A stretch of DNA of 64,000 nt from Sthenelais limicola (taxonomy: Eukaryota > Annelida > Polychaeta > Phyllodocida > Sigalionidae), in contig OW804100.1 of NCBI GenBank assembly GCA_942159475.1, forward strand, positions 13,080,646 to 13,144,645, written 5' to 3'. Below, piece by piece: positions 12,263-24,426 of the stretch (within the stretch, counting starts at the first letter, position 1; each line of letters starts with the position of its first letter). The notes below the pieces were generated by a model, which saw only the letters and a program-made list of their open reading frames with translations, was not told the origin of the DNA and searched no databases. The position numbers were made by a program, and so were the translations under genes.

Positions 12263-12557
12263 AATAGGTGTGTTTCCGATTTACCCCTCTACCTAGAAAA
12301 ACCTTACCCTACCTAAAAACCTTTTTAGCATAACTGATTTTTTTTCATCATATCTTACTTTTTTTGGATTTTTTGACAAAAAAAGCTTATAATAGCAGGA
12401 AAACGGGTTTTCCTAACCCATGTCTAAAACAACTATAAAATATAATTGTTATGAAATAGACATTTTTTTCAGTTCCTGGGAGGTGGTTTTAAAAAAAGAA
12501 ATAATAAAAACAAAAGTTATCTAGTTTCTCAGCCAGATAAATCGGAAACACACCTAT
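12263..12557. mobile_element. TIR element, family C (AATAGGTGTGTTTCCGATTTA ends), copy 1
   Basis: About 295 bp bounded by inverted AATAGGTGTGTTTCCGATTT and its complement (AAATCGGAAACACACCTATT). The interior carries smaller inverted segments, such as GGAAAACGGGTTTTCC and paired ACCTACC/GGTAGG-type stretches. A second, inverted copy lies at 28169-28443. There is no coding capacity. It lies in the large intron between the last EGF exon and the transmembrane exon. Confidence 0.65.
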
Positions 12558-14930
12558 TTTTTTTTGCCTAATGGCTATTTAGAGGGATACCAGTATCCGC
12601 AGTAAGCTTTGTGCAAGCTAATATTTAGAGTTTTAGCGATTTAGAGAAGGGAAAATAAAAGGTAGTTTCAGTTTAACACTTCGTCCACTGTCAGCCTATG
12701 TCAGTTTGTGGGCCAAGTCTTGAAATGAACACTGTGAATATTTCAGGCGTATTTTACTGTTGCTTTCTCAGTTGGCGCTTTTGGCTATACGTCGGTCATA
12801 AATGAAAAGGACAAACTGGGACTTTGGAACTGTACACATCAACCTGTCTCAACAGCGGTCATTAATTCTTATGTCATGAGAGAACAAAGTTGGTTGTAAA
12901 TATGATTTGCCTGCAAATAATTCAAAGGCGTCTCAACTGCTGACAAAGACTCAAAGAGACCACAAGACCATATTGCATTGTACTACATTGAAAGCAGAAA
13001 TAATTATATATTATTTATTTCATTTTCAGGGTAGATTCAAGAATGATTTATCATTTCTGGAAAAGGTTATCCTATACATCAGAATAAAGGGCATATTGCA
13101 GTGCTTGCAAATACAATCTCTTCCGTGATTTCCCCTCATAGTAGGCATACATAATTTTGAGGTTTCAGGCCGACGGAAGGGCTGTAACCCTAAAAGAAAC
13201 ACAATTCACTTGCAATAGAATTCTTTTCGTGCATAAATATTCAGTTGAAGAAATCCTTCAAGAACTTAATAATTGTCCTTAATGATGGGGTACCTGCTGG
13301 CAATACGCCCAAATAATTAGAATCCTTGGCCTAAGGCTAAAACACTGGCCTTGTCTGATTTAAAATAGTACTTCCCATTTCCTCGCTCGTTTCAAATTTC
13401 AAGGTCGATGAAGGGTGTCAAACTGTTTAAAGATGCTGTCCCAGCTGGAAACCTTTTGAATGTGGTCAACATTTTGTTAAGCGTATATTTTCGATATTCA
13501 ATTCAATTCGAGGCATTTATTTTATTCGTACAAGAAAGGTGTACAAAACGGAGACCCGCATCTGAAAGCGAGTTCCAGGTCTTCCAGCGGGTTCCTGACT
13601 AGTAGGTACTGAAAGAATAAATTTAGATTTTACATTATTATGCCAAAAATAAATTTGGGGGCTATTTTTCTAGATATAAATTGATATAGATTGTTTGTCA
13701 TGCACGCATGGAAACATTTCCAAGAGTTGAAACCCAATGTACGGATTTTAACGAGTGGTTGTTAATTTATTGGTTCATTTTTGATTGAACGATTATTGAA
13801 GGACATAATAAGGCACTTGAAAATTATAATACAAAGAAATGACTGAGTGTCGGAGTGGGGAGCCGTACAGAGAAGGGTGGAACTGGTAGCGAATTCTCCG
13901 AGGAGATCAGCGATGTCGCTTACGACGAGCCCAATTCTTGCTGTCATCGCCTGCTATTCTGCCTGTCGGAAACTACTTCACCTCTGGAAGCGCGCTATCC
14001 GCTTTATTATGAGGCACTCCCTTTATTGCTTTATATACCAGAAGCTCTTGAAGTTAAAGTTTTTATCTTGATTAATCAGTTTTGTCACATATTTGACTTT
14101 TTTTCTGTCATTTTATCACATATTGTAACCATAAAAAATGTTGTTTCATTTATGAATATATTGTCATCGCTCTAGGACTGAACAGGCAGATATGATCGGA
14201 CACTGTTATTGTTTTATAGAGCATCCAACAATCTCTATATATACATGTATATTAATATAGAGATGGATGAGATGAGAAATGTGCTTTGTGCTGAAATCTA
14301 CCTGAGTGACTCCTAAGGAATATACATTACTCTCAGCCCAGCCTAACCTATTACACCTCCGAAAAGAGCATGCAAGGCAAGGCAATAATGGCCTCTTGTC
14401 ACGACATATTCTGATCCTTTGTTCAGTAGAAAACATTTAAGATATGACTCAAGACGAAGTGAAAGCATTTTGGGAAAACTTTGCTGTGGTTTATGGATCA
14501 ATTAAATATGTATTGACTGTCCCCTGACATGGAATACGTGCATTAATAGTTGTTAAACACTTCTGAACTTTGTTAATATCCGAGTTAGGATATATAATGT
14601 TGGTATTATTGGAGGAACATTATCACATGGTGTGTTAAGGAAAACGCCCAGATTGGATGTAAGGTAACCATACCAACCTTTCCGTCCTTGCTGTCAGCAT
14701 TATTCGAGATATAATGCTAGTAGAAAAGTAATGTTTTTGAATCCTCAAATTGCTCGATTTAAAATAAATATAAATTGGTAAAGTTAGGGCTTCCACTGGA
14801 TACCCTGCGAAAAGAAGTTATATATACTTTTTATGGAAATCAACCAATTGTGAAGAGACTAAAGAGATTCGGACTAGGTCTGATGATTAACGTTACTCTC
14901 TTAGATCATAGAATCAAAACTATTACAATT
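12558..14930. other. Intron DNA, no gene assigned
   Basis: Inside the 13.4-kb intron of the DNER-like gene. At 13490-13530 an AATTCAATTCAATTCGAGG stretch next to TTTATTTTATT resembles the 3' tail of a LINE on the minus strand, but no coding part was seen. At 13850-14000 the DNA is richer in GC and open in several frames, with no recognisable protein. Confidence 0.4.
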
Positions 14931-14976
14931 TTTTTTTTTGTGTGTGTGTGTGTGTGTGTGTGTGGGGGGGGGGGGA
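14931..14976. repeat. T9 / (TG)n / G12 microsatellite
   Basis: A T run, about a dozen TG dinucleotides and a run of 12 G residues. Simple-sequence tract, likely length-variable. Confidence 0.9.
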
Positions 14977-15063
14977 TTGTGTCTGGTTGTTCTTCTAAAG
15001 GGCTTTTAAAAAGTCCACACTTATATTTTGGAGACCCGCCGAAATCCTTTCCTGTGATGGCTT

Positions 15064-15245
15064 CATTTATTATCGCTCACAGACGGGCGTTTTCTCTCGG
15101 GCGAATCGGCTTCAAGTCCTTGTACAAATATGTATAACAACAGCGGAATATTGATAAATTCAATCCTATAAGTCATAATATGAGTACATTTGCTGAGACA
15201 TTTTGTCGTAAGAGCCGAGAATACAGCTTTAATTAAGCTTAACTT
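15064..15245 (+). repeat. Dispersed repeat D, copy 1
   Basis: Contains TTATTATCGCTCAC, then a CGAATCGGCTTCAAGTC-like stretch, ATATGTATAACAACAGCGGA, ATATTGAT and finally GAGAATACAGCTTTA. The same ordered blocks recur in the same orientation at 46612-46800. The two copies have diverged by substitutions and small indels. No TIR or coding sequence is visible and the element type is unknown. Confidence 0.6.
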
Positions 15246-16381
15246 CTAATTAAAGATTCTGATTAAGCGTCTGCCTGCGGCCATTGCTCCCCTCGTTTCA
15301 CCACTCATATTGCCACATACCATAGAGTGTATTTAATCGTATAGTCTAGCAAGGGGGGGGGGGGGCAAGGGGTAGTTATGGGCGTTAAACGTCTTCTTAA
15401 TCAGGGAGGATAACAGAGATAATCTTGGGAGTGTTTACAGTAGCCAGATTAACACTTCAGTAGACAATAACTCCCCGAACTCATATTTCAGGGTAAGTGC
15501 TTGTCCAACTTTAGACATAAATAGTGAGTGGTATGCATCAAACTGTAAAATTACTCTTTTACCTCAAGATTCTTGCACACCTTTTAACTTCGCAACACCT
15601 ACAATGATCTGTCTTCTTAAGTTAACCTTCATTTTATTTTCAGTTCAGAGGAGTCCCCACGACTTCCTTTATTGAACAAATAATATCAGCAGTAAATCAT
15701 GTATTTTGAAGTGTGTGTTTCAACTAGTCCAACCCATATCTTCCAAATCTGATGTACTATGTAAGGAAAAGATATTGGGACGAATCTACAAGTAACAGCT
15801 CTCTGGTACTCTTGTAATTGAACTACATGGAAGTCCTGAGGGCCATTGCATGCTGCCTTCTGTCCTCACTTCTGGTGCCCCCAAACCATGGTCAAAATCT
15901 CTCTGGTCACTACTGCCCTTTCTCACTCTCTCTATCACTCCACCTCGTGGTCACACTCAGCACAAAGTGTGTAGCAGACATGTATGTAGGCTTTACCAGA
16001 ACCTCCCATGGGCTCTCACGTGATCAAAACCCAGGTTTCTGATTGGATCAGAAAAAGCTTATTGCTGGCTAATTCAAACCATATGGGATCTGAGATGACC
16101 TCTCCTAGAAAAATGTTCCCTATCATCTATAAAAACTTTGATTTGAAAATTCAACTTAATAATTGTATTGTCATAATTCATCAAGGCTTTATGTATACTA
16201 CTCAGGATTCATCTAGTAATTACGGTATGCATTTGTAAGCGCATCTTTATATTGAATCTAGAAATGTTAGATTGCAAACGGATTAAATTATCTTGTATGA
16301 GTACCTGGTGGTGGGTAGTGAATTATTGTAATCTAATTCAATTGAACAGAACACATTGCATTATGTATCTCGGATATGTTA

Positions 16382-16615
16382 AGGGTGGTCTCCACTGGCT
16401 GCGGTAAGCTCTGCGGTAAGCTCTGCGGTAAGCTCTGCGGTAAGCTCTGTGGTAAGCCTTGCGATGGTGTTGTGTTGGTGAGGAGTGGCGAGGACCTGCC
16501 TACATGGGCAGTGAACCATATAGGCAGGACCTCGTCATTCCTTTCCACCTACAGAACCAGCACAAACCATCGCAAGGTTTAACGCAGAGCTTACCACAGC
16601 CGGTGGAGACCACCC
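16382..16615. mobile_element. Nested-palindrome MITE, family A, copy 2 (234 bp)
   Basis: Same ends and inner foldback as 7043-7230. The left arm has five tandem 12-bp GCGGTAAGCTCT-type units against one in copy 1 and three in copy 3. The right arm has two units. The extra units account for nearly all of the length difference between copies. The right terminus reads CCACCCGGCC, so the flanking target duplication is not preserved here. Confidence 0.8.
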
Positions 16616-17003
16616 GGCCTTTAGTCTGCCTAAAGATATATTGCCTTTTTCTTATGCCATTTAACGATACTTTGTAGGCTATGGGGAAAACGTAGGCCCC
16701 TATAGGCCTAATGGTAAAGCTGAAAACAGAGTTTTAACCTTGAAATAGATTCATGCATATTTTGTCAGGACTTGTTGAAATATAGCAACAAATAGTGTAA
16801 TACAAAGCTCCCTGAAATGAAGATTTATTTAATCTCTCTTAATCCCACAGTTCTACCTCAGAATGCTGCCCCCAGAGGGTGCTTTGTCATTTTGTGAACA
16901 TTTGTTCATCCAGGGGGCGCTGACGTCTGCTGCAGAGTAATGGGCGATAATGGGTGATTTGTGGTCAGTCTCACAGCACAGAGCCTTGCTCTGATCTTTC
17001 TCT

Positions 17004-17965
17004 CCCGGGGGGGGGGGGGGCACTCAGATCCAAAGTGGGTTCCCATGCTCGTTCCCCAACTAAAAAAAACGCCCCTTTTCAAGGACTTTTCCCTAAAAAA
17101 AAGTACCCTTTTTCTATAAAAACGAGGAGATTTTACCTGGCTAAGAGGACCCCTTTTTTAAAAAATCAAGGAGTATATAGGGCCTACACATCAGGGATAT
17201 GATAATCAATTCCTCAAAAGGTGAATTTTCATTGATGGTTTATGGTATAGTCTATCTCAGACTGAAATTCTATTGAAATGTGTAAGGATGGCATTCCTTG
17301 ACCAAGATTGAGAGATTGAATAATTATTAATCAAAGTATATGCAAACTTCCGGGAAAGCCCATCCAGGCTCCCAGGTGAAGTATATATATAGCTCCAAAC
17401 CACAAAGAACATCCCCAGAAAGCTAGGCCTATATATGTAACTAGGCTTTAATTTGCTTGTGATGGCTTTACTTTGCTTGTGATGCTGTCAATAAAGATAT
17501 TCACTGTCTTATCAGAATAGTCCAATAAGCAGTTATGTAAATTTCAAGTGAGATTTTTTGTTCTTTGACAAGTTGAATGTCTTAGTGATGTATCAAACCA
17601 AAGGTGTTCAGGGTAAGGCCTACTATTTCAGAGGTACTGCAGTGCACTTTCTCCTGCTACGTAGCACAACTAATCTATCTAATGATTTCCTTGTTCAGTT
17701 TTTGACAGTTTTCTTAGAAGTATGAGATAGAAAATCATTCAGCTGTTTCTGATTATTTCCATCGCGCAAGAACATATTTTGCTCGTGATGCTGAAGCTCA
17801 ACCTCCATTATTATATTGAACAATAAGTATTCATTTTCAAGGAGTGAGACCTGAAAAAGTACCCCTTTTTTATTTTCAAGGTCCTTGATTCTGAAAAAAC
17901 AACCCTTTCTCCTTGTAATTGGGAACGAGCATGGGAACCCACTTTGGTTTTGAGTGCCCCCCGGG
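17004..17965. mobile_element. TIR element of about 960 bp with CCCGGGGGGCACTCA ends
   Basis: The left end reads CCCGGGG(n)CACTCAGATC then CAAAGTGGGTTCCCATGCTC GTTCCC. The right end is the inverted complement, with ACCAAAGTGGGTTCCCATGC. The poly-G run at the left has expanded. Poly-A/T and AAGTACCC-type blocks also recur inside both arms. No transposase frame is seen. Non-autonomous DNA transposon of unidentified family. Confidence 0.7.
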
Positions 17966-18157
17966 CTTTCTCTCTATATATAGGCATTCAGCTATATATA
18001 CTAGATTAAATTATGAAACATTTCAGTAGTCTAAATTATAGGGCAGGGGTCGTGTACGAACGGGTAGGCCTACGTTTCCCCCATCTATGAACATCGAGAG
18101 GAACATATATATGAACTTTTAACTCTCGTTCGTCAAATGCACCATCGTGGACAGACT

Positions 18158-18162
18158 AAAAA
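18158..18162 (-). terminator. RNA polymerase III T5 terminator of the tRNA gene
   Basis: A run of five T residues on the minus strand, 5 nt past the last tRNA base. Pol III terminates at such runs. Confidence 0.85.
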
Positions 18163-18167
18163 CTGCT

Positions 18168-18239
18168 GGGCTCGTCCGGGATTTGAACCCGGGACCTCTC
18201 GCACCCTAAGCGAGAATCATGCCCCTAGACCAACGAACC
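18168..18239 (-). tRNA. tRNA-Pro (anticodon AGG)
   Basis: A 72-nt sequence folds as a standard cloverleaf. The seven-pair acceptor stem is GGTTCGT/ACGAGCC with discriminator C. The anticodon arm is CTCGC-TTAGGGT-GCGAG with anticodon AGG, and the T arm is CCGGG-TTCAAAT-CCCGG. The internal promoters are intact: A box TGGTCTAGGGG and B box GGTTCAAATCC. From memory it differs from the animal tRNA-Pro(AGG) consensus at two positions, one of which makes a U3:G70 wobble in the acceptor stem. No intron, and a T5 terminator follows. It lies in an intron of the DNER-like gene in the same orientation, and with intact promoters and fold it is likely functional. Confidence 0.95.
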
Positions 18240-19742
18240 GCGGCTGGTTGTCTCCAACTTCATATAACATTATATATCGCATACGAAATGGTCTTTAAAA
18301 GTACACACTATATTATGTATTTAGTTGTTCTCCTATTTCTCCATCTGGCCAGAAGGCACGGTCTCTGTCTCTGTCTGTTTGTCTCTTGCTCTCGTCTTTC
18401 TCTCCTATCTATCGTTTCTCTCTTTTTCTCTCTCGTCTTTTCCTATCTCTCTTTCTCGTCTCTCTTGCTCTCTCTCGCCTTTCTCTCTCTCAGTGGACGT
18501 GTGGCTTTATCACAGACCCAAGGGTGTCCGCAATAGAGAAGATTTGAACTCAGTACCTTTCTAACTTTCTCATCAGGTGGGTGACCAGCTCTTTACCCTT
18601 TAACCCTTCCATCTACGTCGACACCCCTGTCGGAACCCCCGGGAGAACCTTTTCTTTTAGGAGTGCAGACAAGATTTTGCTCTACGTCAGTGTTTCAATG
18701 TAAATTGCGGGATCACTTTTAATGCCTGATGGGTTTTCATGCGTCGATTCCTTCACTCGCCTACATACATTTCCTTAATTGCTGCCTGGAGACATTCACA
18801 TAAAAACGATGCGTTATAAACTTGCTCCGGGTTGATTTCATCATGGTACTGGGATGTTGATATGCCATGTTGAATCTTGATACCAAAGGTCACGATTTTA
18901 ATAAGAAACGCTGATAGGAATTGGGAATTATTTTCAGTACTTGGGCCTGAGATAAGTTTTTAAACTAAACGAGAAGTATTGATTCTACTTTTAAGAACAC
19001 ATGCTATGTATTTTTTGTAATGTAATTAAAGCCCCGTGGCAACTGATCCAATTTTCTGATGGGGGACAGTCCGCGGAAAGATGAAAAAAATGCCTGAAAA
19101 TTGGCTTCATCCAATTGTGATAGGTGACACTTGGTTGATGGCCGTCAGTCAACTGCCTGCATTTTCCATGCATCTCCACCGGCCTGACTGCCCCCTGTTT
19201 CTCCTCCGACTGCTGCCCGTCGAGATAATAGGCCCAATGGATACGGGGCTTTGCCCTTAATGATATTTTGCCGCCAAAAGGGGCGCGGGGGGGGGGGATC
19301 ATTCTTTTCCCTTAACACACTAAAACCCCAATCTATATCCCTCCCTAACTCAATCTGCTAATCATACATCTCCTGATTGATCGGCTCTCTGGACTTATTT
19401 CCAGTCAGGTCTCACTCGTCACTTCATTTCTTTAAAACATTACAACTGAATTATCTACTTTAGCAATATCTGAGGGTTCATGAGCCTCCACGTCTTATAC
19501 AATTATATGTGACTTATCTGAGGGTTCATGAGCATTAAAAATCTGAACTAGCTCAGGTGGTCCATGAACCCTTTGCTCTGACAGTGGAACTCTTATTCCA
19601 ATCAATTTTCTTTCGAATGAAGTGGATGGATTTCAATTTACTAATAGACGGAGTTGGGAAACTCGGTCAGGTCTAGAGGAATCGATTTTTTCCTCGTGGC
19701 TTCCTCTGCTGTCAAGCAAATTGCAATTAAGTATTTCTGCAT
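18240..19742. other. Intron DNA with a pyrimidine-rich tract
   Basis: 18355-18500 is a long imperfect (CTCT/TCTC) tract on the plus strand. The rest has no recognised gene. A degenerate tRNA B-box-like AGATTTGAACT near 18540 is not part of a foldable tRNA. Confidence 0.5.
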
Positions 19743-19809
19743 GGGGGTGGGGGTGGGGGTGGGGGTGGGGGGGGGGTGGGGGTGGGGGGGTGGGGGGGGG
19801 GGGGGTGAG
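19743..19809 (+). repeat. G-rich tract (GGGGGT)n, G-quadruplex candidate
   Basis: Four GGGGGTG units followed by longer G runs broken by single T residues. Many runs of at least five G occur within 67 bp on the plus strand, which is the template strand of the DNER-like gene. Confidence 0.9.
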
Positions 19810-20492
19810 GGATCAGCATAATCATTGTCATGAACCTAATATACATGGGACAAGTCATAACAGCTGCTGTATTGTGTCAGTTTACTAACCCTAAAAATTT
19901 TAATAGAGACAAATCTCGGAAAATTAATTAATTAACTGGATATGTCATTCTGAATGTGTAGGAATGGTACTAGAACCATTAGGATTTGTCCAATACTCAT
20001 TGGGAATATTACATGCATAGTATCTGGTCTTCTATAAGCTGAAAACATATCCAAATGCAAATTAAGTGAAAATTGGAGTGTTTTGGAGGTCTATATGTGA
20101 TGCAAATTCAGTCAGAATTCTCCGGCGGCTGGAAGATAAGATCTATCAGAGTAATACAGGTGGGCATGTTTCACTATACACAATAGTATCTTACTCTTAT
20201 AGGACCGTCGTAAATTTACGACTACGAGCGCTTTATGATACGAGGATTAGTGAATACAACTCATGCATTTGAGGAAGGTTTGGAGTTACTCCGACTAGTC
20301 TGAGAAAATCGTATAGTGAAATGCAAGTTATTGATATGAGGGAGTATTAGGTCTATAAGAGCGGTTTATATAGTCGTATATATAATAGTACCACGGGCGC
20401 ACATATACTGGGCATATATTAATGCTGCAGGCGCTATCTAACAAATCCTGCTAATTAATCCTAGCCAGCAACTAAGCGGATACACCTTTCCT

Positions 20493-20920
20493 TTGTCTCC
20501 GCCACTACCGGTGCACTATGTCATATGTACTAATCATTATGATCCATGGGAGGAGGGGAAGCCCGTGCATTTCAATTCTCTCTCTCTTATTCCCTCTCGT
20601 ACATATTTCCCACTTTCTCTTTCCCCTTCGCAGTCTCACCTCTCTGTACATGTACATTTATCCTCCTATTCTCTCCTCTTTACCTTCTATCCTTCCGCAG
20701 TCTCTCCTTTCATTTCTCTTCTGTCCCCTACCTTCTCTGTGAGAAGGTAGGGGAGTGAGTGAGATTGGTTGCTTTACGCCCTTATCAACACATATAAAGG
20801 TTCTATCAAGGGCGGGAGAGCGGAGAGGGAGGCAGTTTATAGGATCTTACCCAGGAAATAGAGATAGATAAGAAGAGAGAGACAGAGACAGAGAAAAAGA
20901 GACAGAAAGGCACGGGACAT
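20493..20920. repeat. Pyrimidine tract, perfect short hairpin, purine tract
   Basis: 20570-20740 is pyrimidine-rich. 20725-20753 is a perfect 13-bp inverted repeat (CCCCTACCTTCTC / GAGAAGGTAGGGG) with a 3-nt loop. 20810-20920 is purine-rich (GAGAGA/GACAGA). The whole region reads as a loose inverted low-complexity block. Confidence 0.7.
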
Positions 20921-21326
20921 TATCCATCTCATCTCTTTCTTCACTCTCTTTCTCTCTTTTTATCCTCGCTATGTCCCCTGTATACTTCTCTCTGTCGTTA
21001 TCAGTCTGCTTGTCTACAGACCAACATAGCTATCTATTTCTTTTTATCCATCGATAAAATCTCAACAAACACACACATATATAATAGATCTGGGAAAAAC
21101 TAATAAGGACGTCTGTAATAAATACAGTATGCATTTATAGGCCGAATGTCAAATACCTCCCCGACCCCCTTACATATAGGAAGATAGGTGGAACAAACTA
21201 GACATATTTCAATGAAGGTTTCTAGGATTACATTACCCTTGCGGGTTTGAGTAGGAACGCATGTCAGTAGATGTGTCAGTGTCAGTTAGGTGGTCAAGAC
21301 TTACATAAATGTTGTCAATGACTTCA

Positions 21327-21545
21327 GGGCCCCGTTGCATAAGAAATCCTCACTTATATCTGTATTTGCTATACAGATAACGCGAATTGTTCTTCATACA
21401 GTATCAATTTCCTACTTAAGCAATGCAAAATAGCTTAGCAATGATCATAGCTTAGTAAGGATTTCGTTTGCACATTTGCCACTCCGGGGGGTTTATGTTA
21501 CAAGGGCTGGTTATCATACAATCGTATATAGTGCAACGGGCCCTT
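21327..21545. mobile_element. TIR element, family E (GGGCCCCGTTGCATAAGAAATCC)
   Basis: Bounded by GGGCCCCGTTGCATAAGAAA at the left and a shorter inverted GTGCAACGGGCCCTT at the right, 219 bp in all. An internal AAGGATTT block complements the left AAATCC. Related ends occur at 41097-41299 and 61390-61587. Non-autonomous, with no coding sequence. Confidence 0.55.
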
Positions 21546-23639
21546 AGAGCTCTGAGTGACCATAGGTCATTTATCAGATTAGGTAGTGATTCAGTTGTGA
21601 CAACGACATGAACTGCAGAGGTTGTGTCCTCCCTTGATTCGTGAGAGGGGCAAGTCTTTCTTTTCCAGCCAAGGTCGCCACAACAACTTAAATTAATCCG
21701 CGGAAGTATTTAGATGGTCACATGACAATTATATGATGGTAATTGGCCGATTTTGTCTGTCTTTTAATGGATTTTCTGTGTTCTGCTTCAGTAGGACACC
21801 CCAGACAAATAAAAACCCACAAATGCACATATATATTTGTGTGTAGAAACTTCATTATTATTCCCATTTAATCAAGTTTTCCGTGATTACTATGTAAGGT
21901 TAGCAAGCCATACTTCTACCACTATTTGATGCGAATGAATGTGTTAGATATTGGTGGCTGACCAAGAAAAAACTTCAAAGCTGTGATTTTCTCTGATCTA
22001 ATTTGGCGTCGTCATTCCACGGGCACAACCTAAGCAGATACAGTTTCTTTATGGGTTTAGAGACCACTCCTCTAAATTAGAGCAGAAATTCTGAAAACTT
22101 GACATACAACTTGGGTCAGTTAACGAGGAACAGATCGAGGAATTTGTTTAAAGAAGAGCTGGCCTTGCTGACCACTGTCCAAAGGGCTAAAGGTGGATCC
22201 ATCAATCTCTGACTGTCAACATGGGTAGACATCTTAGGTGTCCTAAAGTGTAGAAAACACCCCCTTATATATCATGTGTGCCTATAATGAGACCATATAT
22301 CATGTATATCTTTTGATCTCAGCTATGAGTCAAATACACTTTTAGTGGAACCTTTGTAAAAAAAAAGTCTTTCGATAAAGTAAATAATATTATTGCCGAT
22401 ATGGCTTTTAAATACGCACAAAATTACTGATGCCATACGATGATTTTAGCGGTGGGCTATACTAGCATGAACATTTCCTTTCCTGAATATTGACATCAGA
22501 GCCACAGCACTCAAGCCTGACTGGAGACAGCATAAATGTGAGCCAATATCGGAGTTTCATTATACTTTATACTTAATTGCCTAAATACAAGGTCTGTGGT
22601 CGAAGGAAAAAAAGTCTCGAGATTTGTCTTAATTGAAATTAATGACTTAGTACAGGCATTTTAGCATGGAACCCGGAATAAAATAATGTAAAGCTGATTT
22701 TTGGATATATGATGTGGGACACATGGGGGATCATTCCCTGAAAAGTCCCCACCTGGGGACTGTGTGCTTTTTGAGATTTTGACGTTTTTGTGTCATTTTC
22801 CACAAAATAGCATTGGTCTCTATGGGAAAAAGCACCTAGCTCAGGCCATTATTGCCAACATTAAGAATATTAAGCATTGTTATTTGCAGGGAATATAACA
22901 TATATAAAATATACTGTACAGGTTGGGGTGTTATAGTAAACAAGTATGTATGGAGATTCCAAAAGTATATGTTTCAACAAAATATCTTTATTTTTGAATT
23001 TTGTTGCCCTGGCAACGGTCAGATTTTGGTGAAAAAAGCATTTTTTTCAGATCAGGTCATACTATTTGGGGACCTAATTGTCTACATTGTGCATGTAAAT
23101 CTCTTGTATATAGATGACATGGACATTTTTTTTAGTCACACAGTATTTTTCCTAATGAGGATATCTATTTGTAGACTTAAAAACTATTATTTAAATTATT
23201 TATTCTATTCCTGATCTTTTTTCGATGACAACTATTGCCATAGGACGTGTTCAGGTGGAAACATATGTATCTGGCAACTCTCTTAGGGCACCTTATGTCA
23301 TAAATCTAAGTCTAGAATCTTCATTTTCCCTTCTGAGATATGGGTGTGGCTAAGTACCCTATTGGGGGTTGTGTGAAGCTATTTACAGTGGAGGTAAGGG
23401 CTTTCCAGCTGATGAGGCACTATATGACACCAAGACACTGTTCCTATTTGCTTCCTGCTCCTGTTATTCTCAGCCGTCAGAAGGCTTCAACATCTTTCCA
23501 AGATTATGCTTTTATCAGCAAAATAGGTAGCAGCCCAAGCGAGAAGAGACAGATAAGAAGTTAGGAAAGAAGTTGTGATTGTTAAGATATTTTGAGATAC
23601 CAACCAAGATCAATATAAATACCAATCACTATCATCATC
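21546..23639. other. Intron DNA, no gene assigned
   Basis: AT-rich intron sequence. The 120-codon frame at 22852-23214 is dominated by Ile/Phe/Tyr/Leu, typical of open AT-rich DNA, and has no motif. Confidence 0.45.
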
Positions 23640-23757
23640 TTTGGAGAGATAGAGAGGGAGAGAGGGAGAGAGGGAGAGAGGGAGAGAGGGAGGGAGGGAG
23701 AGAGGGAGAGAGGGAGAGAAAGAGAGAGGGAGAAGGAGAGAAGGAGGGAGAGAGGAC
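23640..23757 (+). repeat. (GGGAGA)n purine microsatellite
   Basis: About 118 bp of GAGAGGGAGAGAGGGAGAG-type units without pyrimidines on the plus strand. Candidate triplex-forming, length-variable tract. Confidence 0.9.
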
Positions 23758-24230
23758 ATAAACGTTATTCTCTTGTTGCACTTAAAAGCGCTACCTAGGT
23801 ATTCCTACTTTAGAACGTCATTGATTCGTGATTGATAACCTTTACTTATATTTGAGTTTTCATTTAGTTAGTCAGTTATCTATATTGGTTTATGGTGCGT
23901 ATACCCTCCAACTCAAGGTGCTTCACACCCGACTGTTGTGAGAATCCTGACTCCGACCCTAGGATATTTCTCCTAATATACTATTAATCTATTCAACTAC
24001 TAATACTACTAATGGGCAAGGCAATGTCCATTAGGCCGACTGTCTCCCTCATCTCTTTGTCCTTGGATCGAATAAGTGAATCCTTTACTGATACTATTAA
24101 AGTGCAATGAGAAGTGCACTTCTGGGTTTCGTCCAGCCAATTGTTCCATTCCATCGCCGATCATTGGATTGTTGCTAGAAACGGCGACTAAAAGAACAGC
24201 TGAGTGCACATGGGGCCTTACTGATGATCC

Positions 24231-24270
24231 ACTACATGTACTACTCTACATGTACTACTCTACAAGTTAG
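24231..24270 (+). repeat. Short tandem repeat next to an exon donor
   Basis: Nearly three copies of a 14-bp ACATGTACTACTCT unit, starting about 20 bp past the donor of exon 24292-24426. Confidence 0.8.
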
Positions 24271-24291
24271 TCTACAAGGCAGTATACTTAC

Positions 24292-24426
24292 TGGTATGCT
24301 CGCAGTGAGGACCGGTATGACCTGGGGTACAGATGCACTTGTAGCCTGCCACCTGGTCGTAACATCGCCCCCCGTTCTGACACGGGTTACTGCCGCACTC
24401 GTTGATGTTGATCTCACAGTGTAAAC
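24292..24426 (-). CDS. DNER: DNER-like gene, last EGF-like domain exon
   Basis: Exon of 135 nt, entry phase 1, exit phase 1. Acceptor CTTTTATTTAG|GT, donor CCA|GTAAGT. It completes the sixth cysteine of the preceding EGF domain (G-LHC) and encodes a full calcium-binding-type EGF domain: [18 protein letters not shown], then [20 protein letters not shown]. The (D/N)-I-N-E-C start and the D...Y/F pattern are the usual calcium-binding signature. In vertebrate DNER, as I recall it, the membrane-proximal EGF domain also begins IDINECDSNPC. Splicing continues to 10935. Confidence 0.92.

Noticed and set aside
13855..14175. GC-richer 106-codon frame as a possible exon
   Set aside because: No homology recognised, no convincing acceptor or donor, and overlapping frames are equally open.
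18530..18600. Possible second tRNA or SINE head (AGATTTGAACT)
   Set aside because: The B box is degenerate and there is no A box or acceptor stem.
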